Origin: Burkholderiales bacterium | GTDB taxonomy: Bacteria > Pseudomonadota > Gammaproteobacteria > Burkholderiales > Burkholderiaceae_C | Reading direction: 5' to 3' | NCBI GenBank assembly: GCA_028868995.1 | Contig: JAGWTH010000034.1 | Span: 1 to 43,921, forward strand | DNA length: 43,921 nt | Part shown: piece after piece, positions 34,397-43,921 of the stretch | Position numbering within the stretch: position 1 is the stretch's first letter | How the letters are laid out: every line of letters begins with the position of its first letter | Translations under genes and position numbers: made by a program | Notes under the pieces: model-generated | Told to the model about the DNA's origin: nothing | What the model saw: the letters and a program-made list of their open reading frames with translations, nothing else | The model's database searches: none

Positions 34397-35035
34397 TCAG
34401 CGCCCCGGCTTCGCGCCGAGGGCGGTGAGCAGCCCCAGGCCGATGAAGGAGGTGCCGGCGATCCGGTGACCCCACAGGGCGGGCCGCGCGGCGCGGGCGA
34501 GGCGCGGCGCCACCAGGCTCGCGGTCAGCACGTACAGCAGGTCGGTGCAGCAGGCGATGCCCACGAACACGCTGCCCAGCGCCAGGCTCTGGACCAGGGC
34601 GCCGGCGTGGCCGTCCATGAACTGCGGCAGGAAGGCCGCGAAAAACAGCGAGGTCTTGGGGTTCAGCAGGGCGACCACGAAGCCGTCGCGGAAGACGCGG
34701 CGCAGGGGCTGCGCGCGCACCACCGGCGCGGCGGCATCGGCGGCGGGGGCCGAGCGCCACATGCGCACGCCGAGGTAGATGAGGTAGGCGGCGCCGGCGA
34801 ACTTCACCACCGTGAAGGCCAGGGCCGACACGGCGAACAGCGCCGCCAGGCCCAGCGCCGCCGCGATCGCGTTGGACAGGTTGCCCAGCGCGACGCCGAC
34901 CACCGAAGCGAAGCCGCTGGCGCGCCCCTGCGCGAGGGTGCGGGCGACGATGTAGACGACGGCCGGCCCGGGCGTGAGCGCGAGCACCAGGCTCGCGGCC
35001 ACGAAGGCCAGCAGCAGCGGGGTGGCGGGGAGCAT
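34397..35035 (-). CDS. LysE/RhtB-family amino acid exporter
   Basis: A 212-residue inner-membrane exporter with about six hydrophobic helices. The LysE/RhtB signature is ALTPGPAVVYIVARTLAQG near residues 19-37; GVALGNLSNAIAAALGL and FVVALLNPKTSLFFAAFLPQF are also typical. These proteins export amino acids such as homoserine, threonine or lysine. It is placed between ureC and ureE, 9 and 26 bases from each, so it is co-transcribed with urease genes. Its substrate and link to urea metabolism are unknown. Confidence 0.92.
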   Translation of the reverse strand: MLPATPLLLAFVAASLVLALTPGPAVVYIVARTLAQGRASGFASVVGVALGNLSNAIAAALGLAALFAVSALAFTVVKFAGAAYLIYLGVRMWRSAPAADAAAPVVRAQPLRRVFRDGFVVALLNPKTSLFFAAFLPQFMDGHAGALVQSLALGSVFVGIACCTDLLYVLTASLVAPRLARAARPALWGHRIAGTSFIGLGLLTALGAKPGR

Positions 35036-35044
35036 GCCGCGATC

Positions 35045-36763
<1,719 letters not shown>

Positions 36764-36766
36764 GTT

Positions 36767-37072
36767 CTAGATTCTTCCCTGGACGAGGCCGCGGAAGCCG
36801 TGGACCACACGGTCGCCGGCGTAGTCGACCAGTTCCACCGTGCGCTGCTGGCCCGGCTCGAAGCGCACCGCGGTGCCCGAGGGGATGTTCAGCCGCATGC
36901 CGCGCGCGGCGGCGCGGTCGAACCGCAGCGCGCCGTTGGTTTCTGCGAAGTGGTAGTGCGAGCCGACCTGGATCGGCCGGTCGCCGGTGTTCTGCACGAC
37001 CACCACCGCCGTGCGGCGGCCGGGGTTGAGGGCCAGGTCGCCCGGCTCGGGGAGCAGTTCGCCCGGGGTCAT
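36767..37072 (-). CDS. ureB: Urease beta subunit UreB
   Basis: A 101-residue urease beta subunit with [18 protein letters not shown] at the N-terminus, [40 protein letters not shown] and [14 protein letters not shown]. The ATG at 37072 is chosen by the standard MTPGE start; the longer open frame to 37198 is antisense to ureJ. It packs around the alpha subunit in the trimeric holoenzyme. Confidence 0.97.
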   Translation of the reverse strand: MTPGELLPEPGDLALNPGRRTAVVVVQNTGDRPIQVGSHYHFAETNGALRFDRAAARGMRLNIPSGTAVRFEPGQQRTVELVDYAGDRVVHGFRGLVQGRI

Positions 37073-37082
37073 CGTGGCGTCC

Positions 37083-37667
37083 TCAGGCCAGCCGCAGCAG
37101 CAGCGAGGCGCCCAGCAGGGCGACGGCGCCGCCGGAAGCCTGGGCGATCCACGCACGGCGGTTGCGGACCAGGCCGCCCAGCGCGATGCCCGCGGCATGC
37201 AGGGCCGCGGTGGCGACCACCATGCCGGCCAGCGGGGCGATGGCGCCGTCGCCGGCCAGTTCCATGCCGTGGGCGGCGCCGTGGAAGAAGGCGAAGGCGC
37301 CGGTCAGTGCCGCGGCAGCGACCAGCGGCAGGCCGGTGCGCGTGGCCACCAGCAGCCCCAGCACCAGGACCGAGGCCGCGATCATCGGTTCGACCGCGGG
37401 CACCGCGAGTCCGGCCACCGCGGCCGCGGCGCCGGCCGTGAGCAGCGCCACGAAGGCCGCGGGCGCGACCCACGCGGGCCGCACCGCCAGCGCGCTCCAG
37501 AAGCCCACGGCCAGCATCGCCGCGAGGTGGTCCGCGCCGGTGAAGGGGTGGACCAGGCCGTCGAGGAAGGTGGCGTGGTGGTGGGGCGTCGTGCCCATGT
37601 GGGCCGAGGCGGTGCCGGCGAGGCCCAGGGCGAGCAGCAGGACGAGGAGGTGATGGGGCTTGCGCAT
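37083..37667 (-). CDS. ureJ: HupE/UreJ-family membrane protein
   Basis: A 194-residue protein with a signal peptide ending near ASAHMGT and six hydrophobic helices. [20 protein letters not shown] is the HupE/UreJ signature with the metal-binding HP...D-H pattern, and [12 protein letters not shown] provides further His. HupE/UreJ proteins are nickel permeases. The gene lies between ureA and ureB, as in several Burkholderiales urease operons, and probably supplies nickel to the enzyme. Confidence 0.94.
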   Translation of the reverse strand: MRKPHHLLVLLLALGLAGTASAHMGTTPHHHATFLDGLVHPFTGADHLAAMLAVGFWSALAVRPAWVAPAAFVALLTAGAAAAVAGLAVPAVEPMIAASVLVLGLLVATRTGLPLVAAAALTGAFAFFHGAAHGMELAGDGAIAPLAGMVVATAALHAAGIALGGLVRNRRAWIAQASGGAVALLGASLLLRLA

Positions 37668-37681
37668 GGTGTCGCTCTTCT

Positions 37682-37984
<303 letters not shown>

Positions 37985-38041
37985 CGGGGGATGGTATTGC
38001 AACTGTCGTGCCCGGAGGGAGTCTTCGCTCCGGCACGGAAG
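37985..38041. promoter_or_regulatory. Divergent region, ureA/permease-kinase
   Basis: A gap of only 57 bases between the ureA start (minus) and the permease-kinase start (plus), so both promoters must overlap here or lie within the genes. GGAGGGA at 38014-38020 could be a ribosome site if translation of the plus-strand gene begins upstream of 38042. No confident -35/-10 pair was found. Confidence 0.4.
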
Positions 38042-40162
38042 ATGCACTTCCCCTGCGTGAGCCGGCCCCTCCCCCTGCAACCCGCCCCCCTGGACGACGC
38101 GCCGCAGCGCGTGGTGAAGGTGCGCCGCGACTACAACAGCTGGGTCGCGCGGGAGACCATGGAGGACTACGCCCTGCGCTTCACGCCGCAGCGCTTCCGC
38201 AAGTGGTCCCCCTGGCGGGTGGCCAACACCGCCTTCGGCGCCGCCTCCTTCCTGATCCTGGAGGCTGTCGGCGCGACGCTGCTGGTGCAGTACGGCTTCG
38301 TCAACGCCTTCTGGGCCATCGTGGCCACCGGGCTGATCATCTTCCTGGCCGGCCTGCCGATCAGCATCTACGCCGCCCGCTACGGCGTGGACATGGACCT
38401 GCTCACGCGCGGCGCCGGCTTCGGCTACATCGGCTCCACGCTCACCTCGCTGATCTACGCCTCCTTCACCTTCATCTTCTTCGCGCTGGAGGCGGCGGTG
38501 ATGGCCTACGCGCTGGAACTGGCGCTGGGCATCCCGCCCACCTGGGGCTACCTGGTGTGCGCGCTGGTGGTGATCCCGCTGGTGACCCATGGCGTCTCCG
38601 CCATCAGCCGGCTGCAGGTGTGGACCCAGCCGCTGTGGCTGGTGATGCTGGTGGTGCCTTTCGCCTACGTGCTGGCGCGCGATCCTGGTGCCTTCGCCGG
38701 CATCACGCACTACATGGGGGAGAAAGCCAGGGATTCTGGCTTCGATCTGCACCTGTTCGGTGGGGCGCTGACGGTGGGCATCGCCCTCATCACGCAGATG
38801 GGCGAGCAGGCCGATTACCTGCGCTTCATGCCGGCGCGCACCGCGGCCAACCGGCGAGCCTGGTGGGCGGGGGTGCTGGTGGGCGGGCCGGGCTGGGTGT
38901 TCCTGGGGGTGGTGAAGATGCTGGGCGGGGCGCTGCTCGCCTACCTGGCGATCCGGCACATGGTGCCCGCCGAGCGCGCGGTGGACCCGAACCAGATGTA
39001 CCTGGCCGCCTACGAGTACGTGTTCCCGCGCTACGGGTGGGCGGTGGTGGCGACGGCGCTGTTCGTCGCGATCTCGCAGCTGAAGATCAACGTCACCAAC
39101 GCCTATGCGGGGTCGCTGGCCTGGTCCAACTTCTTCTCGCGCCTGACGCACAGCCATCCCGGGCGGGTGGTGTGGGTGGTGTTCAACACCCTGATCGCCT
39201 TCATGCTGATGGAGATGGACGTGTTCCAGGCGCTGGGCGACGTGCTGGGCCTGTATTCCAACATCGCCATCGCCTGGATCATGGCGGTGGTGGCGGACCT
39301 GGTGGTGAACAAGCCGCTGGGCCTGTCCCCCCCGGGCATCGAGTTCAAGCGCGCGCATCTCTACGACATCAACCCGGTGGGCGTGGGCTCGATGGCGCTG
39401 GCCTCGTCGCTGGCGATCGCCGCCTACCTGGGGGTGTTCGGACCCACGGCCCGGGCCTTCTCGGCGCTGATCGCCATGGGCGTGGCCTTCGTCGCGGCGC
39501 CCGCGATCGCCTGGGCGACCGGCGGCCGCTACGCCATGGCCCGCGCGCCGGAGGGGCGGTATCGCCGCTACGGCACGCGCCGCTGCGTGATCTGCGAGCG
39601 CGACTACGAGGGGCCGGACATGGCGCACTGCCCCGCCTACCAGGGCCCCATCTGCTCGCTGTGCTGCACGCTGGACGCGCGCTGCGGCGACCTGTGCAAG
39701 CCCCAGGCGAGCCTGGCGGCCCAGTGGTCGGCCACGCTGCGCACCCTGCTGCCGCGGCGCGTATGGCCCTACCTCGACACCGGCCTGGGCCACTTCCTGC
39801 TGCTGATGCTGGTGATCGCGCCGCTGCTGGGCGCGCTGTTCGGGGTGCTGTACCACCAGGAGCTGCAGTCCGACCAGCACGTGGCGGTGGCGGCGCTGCG
39901 CGCCACCTTCCTCAAGGCCTATTTCGCGCTGCTGCTGGTGGCCGGCATCGTCGCCTGGTGGCTGGTGCTGGCGCACAAGAGCCGGCAGGTGGCGCAGGAG
40001 GAGTCGAACCGGCAGACGCACCTGCTGATGCGCGAGATCGACTCCCACCGCCAGACCGACCAGGCGCTGCAGCAGGCGCGCCAGGCGGCCGACCAGGCGC
40101 GGCATGCCGCCGAACAGGCCAACCACGCCAAGAGCCGCTACATCAGCGCCATCAGCCACTAG
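38042..40162 (+). CDS. NCS1 permease-sensor kinase, N-terminal piece (TAG-truncated)
   Basis: A 706-residue reading frame. Residues about 45-500 are an NCS1 nucleobase:cation symporter-like domain with twelve or so hydrophobic helices ([20 protein letters not shown] entry motif, [33 protein letters not shown]). A cysteine-rich module with eight Cys (C515, C518, C530, C538, C541, C542, C548, C552) follows, then two more membrane helices and a coiled coil. It stops at TAG (40160-40162) just after the His of ISAISH, where an intact kinase would read SHELRTPLN. The frame continues unbroken beyond to 41500. The start at 38042 is one of two ATGs (the other is 37991). It likely sensed an extracellular nucleobase or urea-related compound for the regulator at 41497. 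Confidence 0.82.
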   Translation: MHFPCVSRPLPLQPAPLDDAPQRVVKVRRDYNSWVARETMEDYALRFTPQRFRKWSPWRVANTAFGAASFLILEAVGATLLVQYGFVNAFWAIVATGLIIFLAGLPISIYAARYGVDMDLLTRGAGFGYIGSTLTSLIYASFTFIFFALEAAVMAYALELALGIPPTWGYLVCALVVIPLVTHGVSAISRLQVWTQPLWLVMLVVPFAYVLARDPGAFAGITHYMGEKARDSGFDLHLFGGALTVGIALITQMGEQADYLRFMPARTAANRRAWWAGVLVGGPGWVFLGVVKMLGGALLAYLAIRHMVPAERAVDPNQMYLAAYEYVFPRYGWAVVATALFVAISQLKINVTNAYAGSLAWSNFFSRLTHSHPGRVVWVVFNTLIAFMLMEMDVFQALGDVLGLYSNIAIAWIMAVVADLVVNKPLGLSPPGIEFKRAHLYDINPVGVGSMALASSLAIAAYLGVFGPTARAFSALIAMGVAFVAAPAIAWATGGRYAMARAPEGRYRRYGTRRCVICERDYEGPDMAHCPAYQGPICSLCCTLDARCGDLCKPQASLAAQWSATLRTLLPRRVWPYLDTGLGHFLLLMLVIAPLLGALFGVLYHQELQSDQHVAVAALRATFLKAYFALLLVAGIVAWWLVLAHKSRQVAQEESNRQTHLLMREIDSHRQTDQALQQARQAADQARHAAEQANHAKSRYISAISH
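40160..40162 (+). other. In-frame amber codon inside kinase H-box
   Basis: TAG stands where the Glu of the phospho-acceptor motif H-E-L-R-T-P is expected. CAC TAG CTG CGC ACA CCG CTC differs from a normal His-Glu-Leu-Arg-Thr-Pro-Leu by one base (GAG to TAG). Both flanking frames are the same and free of other damage, so a single recent nonsense change or a base-call error explains it. Confidence 0.85.
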
Positions 40163-40204
40163 CTGCGCACACCGCTCAATTCCATCCTGGGCTATGCGCA
40201 GCTG

Positions 40205-41500
40205 ATGGGCGAGGACGCGGCGATCCCCGCGCACCGCAAGCACGCGGTGCACGTCATCAAGCGCGGCGGCGAGCACCTGCTGTCGTTGATCGAGGGCACG
40301 CTGGACATCGCCCGCATCGAGTCGGGCAAGCTCACGCTCAACGTCAAGCCCACGCGCTTCGCCGACTTCGTGCACGAGCTCGCCGCGCTGTTCGAGGTGC
40401 AGGCCGCGGCCAAGGGGCTCGCCTTCCACTTCGAGGCCGAGGGCGCGCTGCCGGAGGTGGTGCGCGCCGACGAGAAGCGGGTGCGCCAGATCCTGATCAA
40501 CCTGCTGGGCAACGCGATCAAGTTCACGGCCCAGGGCCGGGTGGTGTTCCGTGTGCGGCATGCGCGCGAGATGGCGGTGGTGGAGGTGGAGGACACCGGA
40601 CCGGGCCTCACGCCGAGGGAGCTGTCGCACATCTTCGAGCCGTTCGCGCGCGGCGCCAGCGCCGGCGGCTCGGCGCCGGGCGCGGGCCTGGGCCTGACCA
40701 TCGCCAAGATGCTGACCGACCTGATGGGCGGCGAGCTCTCGGCCACCAGCACGCCGGGCCAGGGCTCGGTGTTCCGGGTGCGCCTGTTCCTGCCCGAGGT
40801 GCATGCGCCCGCCATGGCGACCGAGGCCGCACGCCGGCCGCGCCGCGGCTACGAGGGAGCGCGCCGGCGCATCCTGGTGGTGGACAACGAGGAGGCCGAC
40901 CGCGAGCTGCTGGTGGCCCTGCTGGAGCCGCTGGGCTTCGAGCTGCGCAGCGCCGCCAGCGGCCACGATGCGCTGGACCTGCTGGCCGCCGGCCTGCAGC
41001 CCGACGCGATCCTGATGGACCTGGCCATGCCCGGCATCGACGGCTGGGAGACCATCCGGCGCATCCGCCGCATGGCGCAGGGGCAGGCGAAGATCGCCGT
41101 GGTGTCGGCCAACGCATTCGACAAGGGGCTGGACAACGACGCCGGCATCCGCGCGGAGGACTTCATCCTCAAGCCCGTGCGCCACAGCGAACTGCTGGAC
41201 TGGCTGGAGCGGCAGCTGGCGCTGCGCTGGGTGGACGAACCCGCGGCGCCCGCGCCCGCCCCGGCACCCGCCCCGCCGGGAGCCTGGGCCTGGCCGCGCG
41301 CCGAGCTGCTGGCGCCGCTGCGCGACGCGGTGCAACTGGGTTACTACCGCGGCATCCTGAACCAGCTGGAGGCGATCGACGCGGCGCAGCCCGAGTGCGG
41401 CGCCTTCACGCGCGAGATGCGCGAGCTGGCCCGCCAGTTCCGGTTCGAGGCGATGGTGCAGGCCCTGGCGCGGGCGCAGCCCGAAGGAGCGGTTCGATGA
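40205..41500 (+). CDS. Hybrid kinase, C-terminal piece (HATPase and receiver)
   Basis: A 431-residue frame if started at the first ATG after the amber codon; the same frame is open from 40163. It holds the rest of the HisKA helix pair ([19 protein letters not shown]), then a HATPase domain with [15 protein letters not shown] (N box), VEDTGPGLT (G1) and [12 protein letters not shown] (G2). A receiver domain follows ([13 protein letters not shown], phospho-Asp in [11 protein letters not shown], Lys in FILKPV). An Ala/Pro linker and a helical tail end it. Alone it lacks the phospho-acceptor His and any membrane part, so it cannot act as a normal sensor. It overlaps the regulator gene by ATGA. 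Confidence 0.8.
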   Translation: MGEDAAIPAHRKHAVHVIKRGGEHLLSLIEGTLDIARIESGKLTLNVKPTRFADFVHELAALFEVQAAAKGLAFHFEAEGALPEVVRADEKRVRQILINLLGNAIKFTAQGRVVFRVRHAREMAVVEVEDTGPGLTPRELSHIFEPFARGASAGGSAPGAGLGLTIAKMLTDLMGGELSATSTPGQGSVFRVRLFLPEVHAPAMATEAARRPRRGYEGARRRILVVDNEEADRELLVALLEPLGFELRSAASGHDALDLLAAGLQPDAILMDLAMPGIDGWETIRRIRRMAQGQAKIAVVSANAFDKGLDNDAGIRAEDFILKPVRHSELLDWLERQLALRWVDEPAAPAPAPAPAPPGAWAWPRAELLAPLRDAVQLGYYRGILNQLEAIDAAQPECGAFTREMRELARQFRFEAMVQALARAQPEGAVR

Positions 41501-42444
41501 ATGCGATGCTGCAGCGCGGCGACAGCGACGTGGTCCTGGTGGTGGACGACGTGCCCGACAACCTCTCGGTGCTGCACGACGCGCTGGACGAATCGGGCTA
41601 CACGGTGCTGGTCGCCACCAGCGGCGAGGCGGCGCTGCAGCGCGCGGCCCGGGCGCTGCCGGACATCGTGCTGCTGGACGCCATGATGCCGGGCCTGGAC
41701 GGCTTCGAGACGGCGCGCCGGCTCAAGGCGCAGGCGCGGACGGCGCACATCCCCATCATCTTCATGACGGGCCTGACCGAGACCGAGCACCTGGTGGCGG
41801 CGCTGGACGCGGGCGGCGTCGACTACGTGACCAAGCCGATCAAGCCCAAGGAGGTGCTGGCCCGCATGGGGGTGCACCTGCAGAGCGCGCGCCTGGCCCG
41901 CCAGACGCGCAACGCGCTGGACGCCTTCGGCTACGCCAGCATCACGGTGCGCCCGAGCGACGGCCGCCTGATGTGGCAGACGCCGCTGGCGCGCGACCTG
42001 CTGCAGGCCTACTACGGCACCAGCGCCCCCGAGACGCCGCCGGCCATCCTGCAGTGGCTGCGCCGCCACCTGGCCGACGCCGAGCGCCAGATCGAGCCGC
42101 CGCGCCTGCAGGCGGAGCAGGGGGCGCGCCGCCTGTCGATCCGCCTGCACCAGCAGACCGGCGACGACGATTGGCTGATCGTCATGCGCGAGGTGTCGGA
42201 CGCCGCGATCATCGAATCCATGAGCCTCGCCTTCAAGCTCACGGCGCGCGAGGCCGAGGTGCTGTACTGGGTGGTCAAGGGCAAGATCAACCGCGACATC
42301 GGCGACATCGTCGGCGCCAGCCCCGCGACGGTGAAGAAGCACCTGGAGCGGGTGTTCGCGAAGCTGGGGGTGGAGACGCGCACCGCGGCGGCGGGCATGG
42401 CGCTGAACCGCATCCGGCAGCTGCATCCGCAGTTCGAGGGCTGA
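41497..42444 (+). CDS. Response regulator, REC plus LuxR-type HTH
   Basis: A 315-residue response regulator. The receiver domain has DD at 17-18, phospho-Asp D61 in [11 protein letters not shown] and K112 in YVTKPI. A middle stretch of about 100 residues without a recognised motif follows. The C-terminal LuxR-type HTH has [36 protein letters not shown] and [16 protein letters not shown] (41484-41489) precedes the ATG at 41497, which overlaps the kinase stop, so kinase and regulator form a pair. Nearby urease genes are the obvious candidate targets. With the kinase interrupted, this regulator may be locked in its unphosphorylated state. Confidence 0.92.
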   Translation: MNAMLQRGDSDVVLVVDDVPDNLSVLHDALDESGYTVLVATSGEAALQRAARALPDIVLLDAMMPGLDGFETARRLKAQARTAHIPIIFMTGLTETEHLVAALDAGGVDYVTKPIKPKEVLARMGVHLQSARLARQTRNALDAFGYASITVRPSDGRLMWQTPLARDLLQAYYGTSAPETPPAILQWLRRHLADAERQIEPPRLQAEQGARRLSIRLHQQTGDDDWLIVMREVSDAAIIESMSLAFKLTAREAEVLYWVVKGKINRDIGDIVGASPATVKKHLERVFAKLGVETRTAAAGMALNRIRQLHPQFEG

Positions 42445-42473
42445 GGCAGGGCGCCGGCGTCCGCCGCCGGCAT

Positions 42474-42487
42474 ATGATCCGGATCAT
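42474..42487. promoter_or_regulatory. FNR/CRP-like palindromic operator
   Basis: A perfect 14-base palindrome, ATGATCCGGATCAT. It keeps the TGA-N6-TCA core of Crp/Fnr sites and differs from the FNR consensus TTGAT-N4-ATCAA only at the two outer bases. It lies 56 bases before a c-type haem protein gene, which is followed by a Crp/Fnr regulator gene, so it may be an autoregulatory site. Confidence 0.6.
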
Positions 42488-42543
42488 CCGCCCGGCGCCG
42501 TCCGCGATGCGAGGATCGGGCCCCCCTCCCTGAATCTGCCTCC

Positions 42544-43056
42544 ATGATCAAGACGAATTTCCTGGCAGCCGTGGCCGCCGGCGCCCTGGCGCTCGCCCTC
42601 GGCGGGTCATCGATCGCCGCCGCCGACGAGCCGGCGCAGCACCACCCCGCGCACATGGGCATGGCGCCGACCGCGGCGCCGGCCGCCGACACCCGGCAGC
42701 TGGTGCGCTTCCCGGAACCCCTGCGCACGCACGAGCTGCAGAACATGCGCGACCACCTCCTGACGCTGGGCCGCATCCAGGATGCGCTGGGCCAGGGCCG
42801 GTTCGACGAGGCCAGCGAGCTGGCCGAGACGCGCCTGGGCATGACCTCGCTGCCGCTGCACGGCACACACGAAGTGGCTCCGTACATGCCGGAAGGCATG
42901 CAGGAGGCCGGCACCGCGATGCACCACAGCGCCAGCCGGCTGGCCATGACGATCAAGGACGCCTCGGTCACGGGCGACCTCAAGCCCGTGCTGGCCGCCC
43001 TGGCGAACCTGAACCAGGCCTGCGTGGCGTGCCACGCCAGCTACCGGCTGCAATAA
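42544..43056 (+). CDS. Periplasmic c-type haem protein (cytochrome c'-like)
   Basis: A 170-residue exported protein: signal peptide to about SSIAAADE, a His/Met/Ala/Pro-rich segment (HHPAHMGMAPTAAPAAD), then a helical region and a single haem-binding motif CVACH near the C-terminus (C160, C163, H164). One C-terminal CxxCH after four helices resembles cytochrome c' or b562-like proteins that bind NO or CO or carry one electron. The axial Met or open site cannot be decided. It precedes the Crp/Fnr gene by 12 bases and follows an FNR-like palindrome, so it may respond to low oxygen or nitrosative stress. Confidence 0.78.
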   Translation: MIKTNFLAAVAAGALALALGGSSIAAADEPAQHHPAHMGMAPTAAPAADTRQLVRFPEPLRTHELQNMRDHLLTLGRIQDALGQGRFDEASELAETRLGMTSLPLHGTHEVAPYMPEGMQEAGTAMHHSASRLAMTIKDASVTGDLKPVLAALANLNQACVACHASYRLQ

Positions 43057-43068
43057 GCCAGGGCCGGG

Positions 43069-43707
43069 ATGCACGCGGCCGCGCCCGATCGTCCCGGCAG
43101 AGTGTCGGCGGCCGGTGATTTCCCCGGGGGCTTCCCGGCGTCCCTGCGCGCGAGCGCCATCCGGAAGTCCCATGCCGAGGGCGCCCTCGTGTTCAGGATG
43201 GGCAGCCGCACCCACTCCGTCTTCTACGTGGAAAGCGGCCGGGTGAGGCTGCTGCGCTTCGGCCGGGCCGGCGAGGAGGTCGTGCTGCACGACGCCCGCC
43301 CCGGCGATTTCTTCGCCGAGGCTTCCCTGGACAGCACCAGGTACCACTGCGACGCCGTCGCGAGCGAGCCGACCGTGCTGCTGCAGGTGCCGGCGGATGC
43401 GCTGAAGGCGCTGCTCGCATCGGATCCGGAGTTCGTGCGCGAGTGGGTCGGGCTGCTGGGCCGGCAGCTGCGGGCCGCCCGCGCGCGGCTGGAACGGCTG
43501 TCCCTGAAGGGGGCCCGCGAGCGGGTGCTGCACCTGCTGCTGTCGGAAGGGCGCGGGCCCCGCTCGGAACTCGTGCTCGCCGGCACCCTCAAGGACCTCG
43601 CGCGGGAGCTCGGCCTCACCCACGAGGTGCTCTATCGGACGCTGGCCGCGCTCAAGAGCGAAGGGGTCATCGAGCGGGACGAGCGGGCGCTGCGCCTGGC
43701 GCGCTGA
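43069..43707 (+). CDS. Crp/Fnr-family transcriptional regulator
   Basis: A 212-residue regulator. A cyclic-nucleotide-binding-like beta barrel (VFYVESGRVRLLRFGRAGEE, PGDFFAEASL) is followed by a long dimer helix and a C-terminal winged HTH (GTLKDLARELGLTHEVLYRT) whose recognition helix keeps the E..R pair that reads TGA half-sites. The N-terminal cysteine cluster of FNR is absent, so it is not a 4Fe-4S oxygen sensor of that type; a haem or small-molecule effector is possible. It is 12 bases after the haem-protein gene, probably in one transcript, and a likely binder of the 42474-42487 palindrome. Confidence 0.88.
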   Translation: MHAAAPDRPGRVSAAGDFPGGFPASLRASAIRKSHAEGALVFRMGSRTHSVFYVESGRVRLLRFGRAGEEVVLHDARPGDFFAEASLDSTRYHCDAVASEPTVLLQVPADALKALLASDPEFVREWVGLLGRQLRAARARLERLSLKGARERVLHLLLSEGRGPRSELVLAGTLKDLARELGLTHEVLYRTLAALKSEGVIERDERALRLAR

Positions 43708-43768
43708 ACTCGCGCGACCTGCCGCGCCCGGGTGCGCAGGGCCTGCCGACGGTGCGCCCCCGCTTCCG

Positions 43769-43921
43769 CTAGGGCCGCTCCGGCCGCTCGGGCCTTTCGC
43801 CGCGCGCCGGCGCCGCGTTGCGCTGCCCTTGCGGGTGCGCGGCGGGCGGGTTGCGCTGCATGTGCGGACCCGGCCCGGCTTGCGGCCCTGGGGCCGGGTG
43901 CGCCTGCGGCGCCGGGCCGAC
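43769..43921 (-). CDS. Pro/Gly/Gln-rich protein, C-terminal part
   Basis: The last 50 codons of a minus-strand gene that runs off the right edge. The product is low-complexity (PAPQAHPAPGPQ, then QRNPPAAHPQGQRN, ending RPERPERP) with no conserved domain visible. Such tails are common on secreted or envelope proteins of Comamonadaceae. It is convergent with the Crp/Fnr gene, 61 bases between. Because it is partial and repetitive the call is tentative. Confidence 0.45.
   Translation of the reverse strand, partial: VGPAPQAHPAPGPQAGPGPHMQRNPPAAHPQGQRNAAPARGERPERPERP

Noticed and set aside
43443-43772. A 109-codon plus-strand frame overlapping the Crp/Fnr gene
   Set aside because: It overlaps the HTH coding region in another frame and encodes only Arg/Ala/Gly-rich sequence.

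Overview
The window is very GC-rich, densely packed DNA from a betaproteobacterium, most likely a member of the Comamonadaceae (Ramlibacter/Variovorax-like). This rests on the Bug-type (TctC) solute-binding genes, the LiuR-controlled leucine/isovalerate genes beside aceK, the ureA-ureJ-ureB-ureC urease order, the ThiE type, and a hairpin-rich intergenic repeat of a kind I associate with that family. The taxonomy is inference. About 50 genes are supported, many of them coupled by ATGA/GTGA/TTGA overlaps.

Region by region. (1) 64-8769: acyl-CoA catabolism. A metallo-beta-lactamase-fold hydrolase is divergent from a LiuR-type MerR regulator, followed by a hotdog thioesterase, isovaleryl-CoA dehydrogenase, beta-carbonic anhydrase, isocitrate dehydrogenase kinase/phosphatase (AceK), a secreted alpha/beta hydrolase, a thiolase and a short-chain dehydrogenase. 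Two near-perfect palindromes of LiuR-box type lie in front of the hydrolase/liuR pair and the thioesterase. (2) 8804-12647: a LysR-controlled divergent operon with a carnitine-dehydrogenase-like enzyme, a BKACE (DUF849) beta-keto acid cleavage enzyme and a Bug protein, suggesting catabolism of an unknown 3-hydroxy acid. (3) 12676-18065: a second acyl-CoA dehydrogenase and mostly housekeeping genes (rhodanese, YchJ, HAD phosphatase, lipoprotein FKBP, GST, SDR).

(4) 18091-25938 is the most unusual part. A TPP riboswitch leads an unbroken eight-gene operon in which every junction overlaps: thiD, a LuxE-like acyl-protein synthetase, a LuxC-like acyl-CoA reductase, ATPase, permease and NMT1/THI5-like binding protein of an ABC importer, an SDR, and thiE. 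There is no luciferase. The simplest reading is a thiamine-precursor salvage route. The ABC system would import an oxidised (carboxylate) precursor, LuxE/LuxC would reduce it to the aldehyde, the SDR would reduce that to the alcohol (HMP), ThiD would phosphorylate it and ThiE would couple it to the thiazole. This is a hypothesis drawn from gene content; the substrate is not shown by the sequence.

(5) 25953-31458: GST, a ThDP-dependent acetolactate-synthase-like enzyme with a Bug protein, a K+ channel with a TrkA-type domain and a changed selectivity filter, N-formylglutamate amidohydrolase, and tRNA-Ser(UGA). (6) 31504-37984 (minus strand): urease ureA-ureJ-ureB-ureC-(LysE exporter)-ureE-ureF-ureG plus a coupled DUF3089 hydrolase; ureD is not present. 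(7) 38042-42444: divergent from urease, an NCS1 nucleobase-permease/cysteine-rich/hybrid histidine kinase gene, interrupted by an in-frame TAG immediately after the phospho-acceptor His, then its LuxR-type response regulator. (8) 42474-43707: an FNR-like palindrome, a c-type haem protein and a Crp/Fnr regulator. A Pro-rich gene is cut by the right edge.
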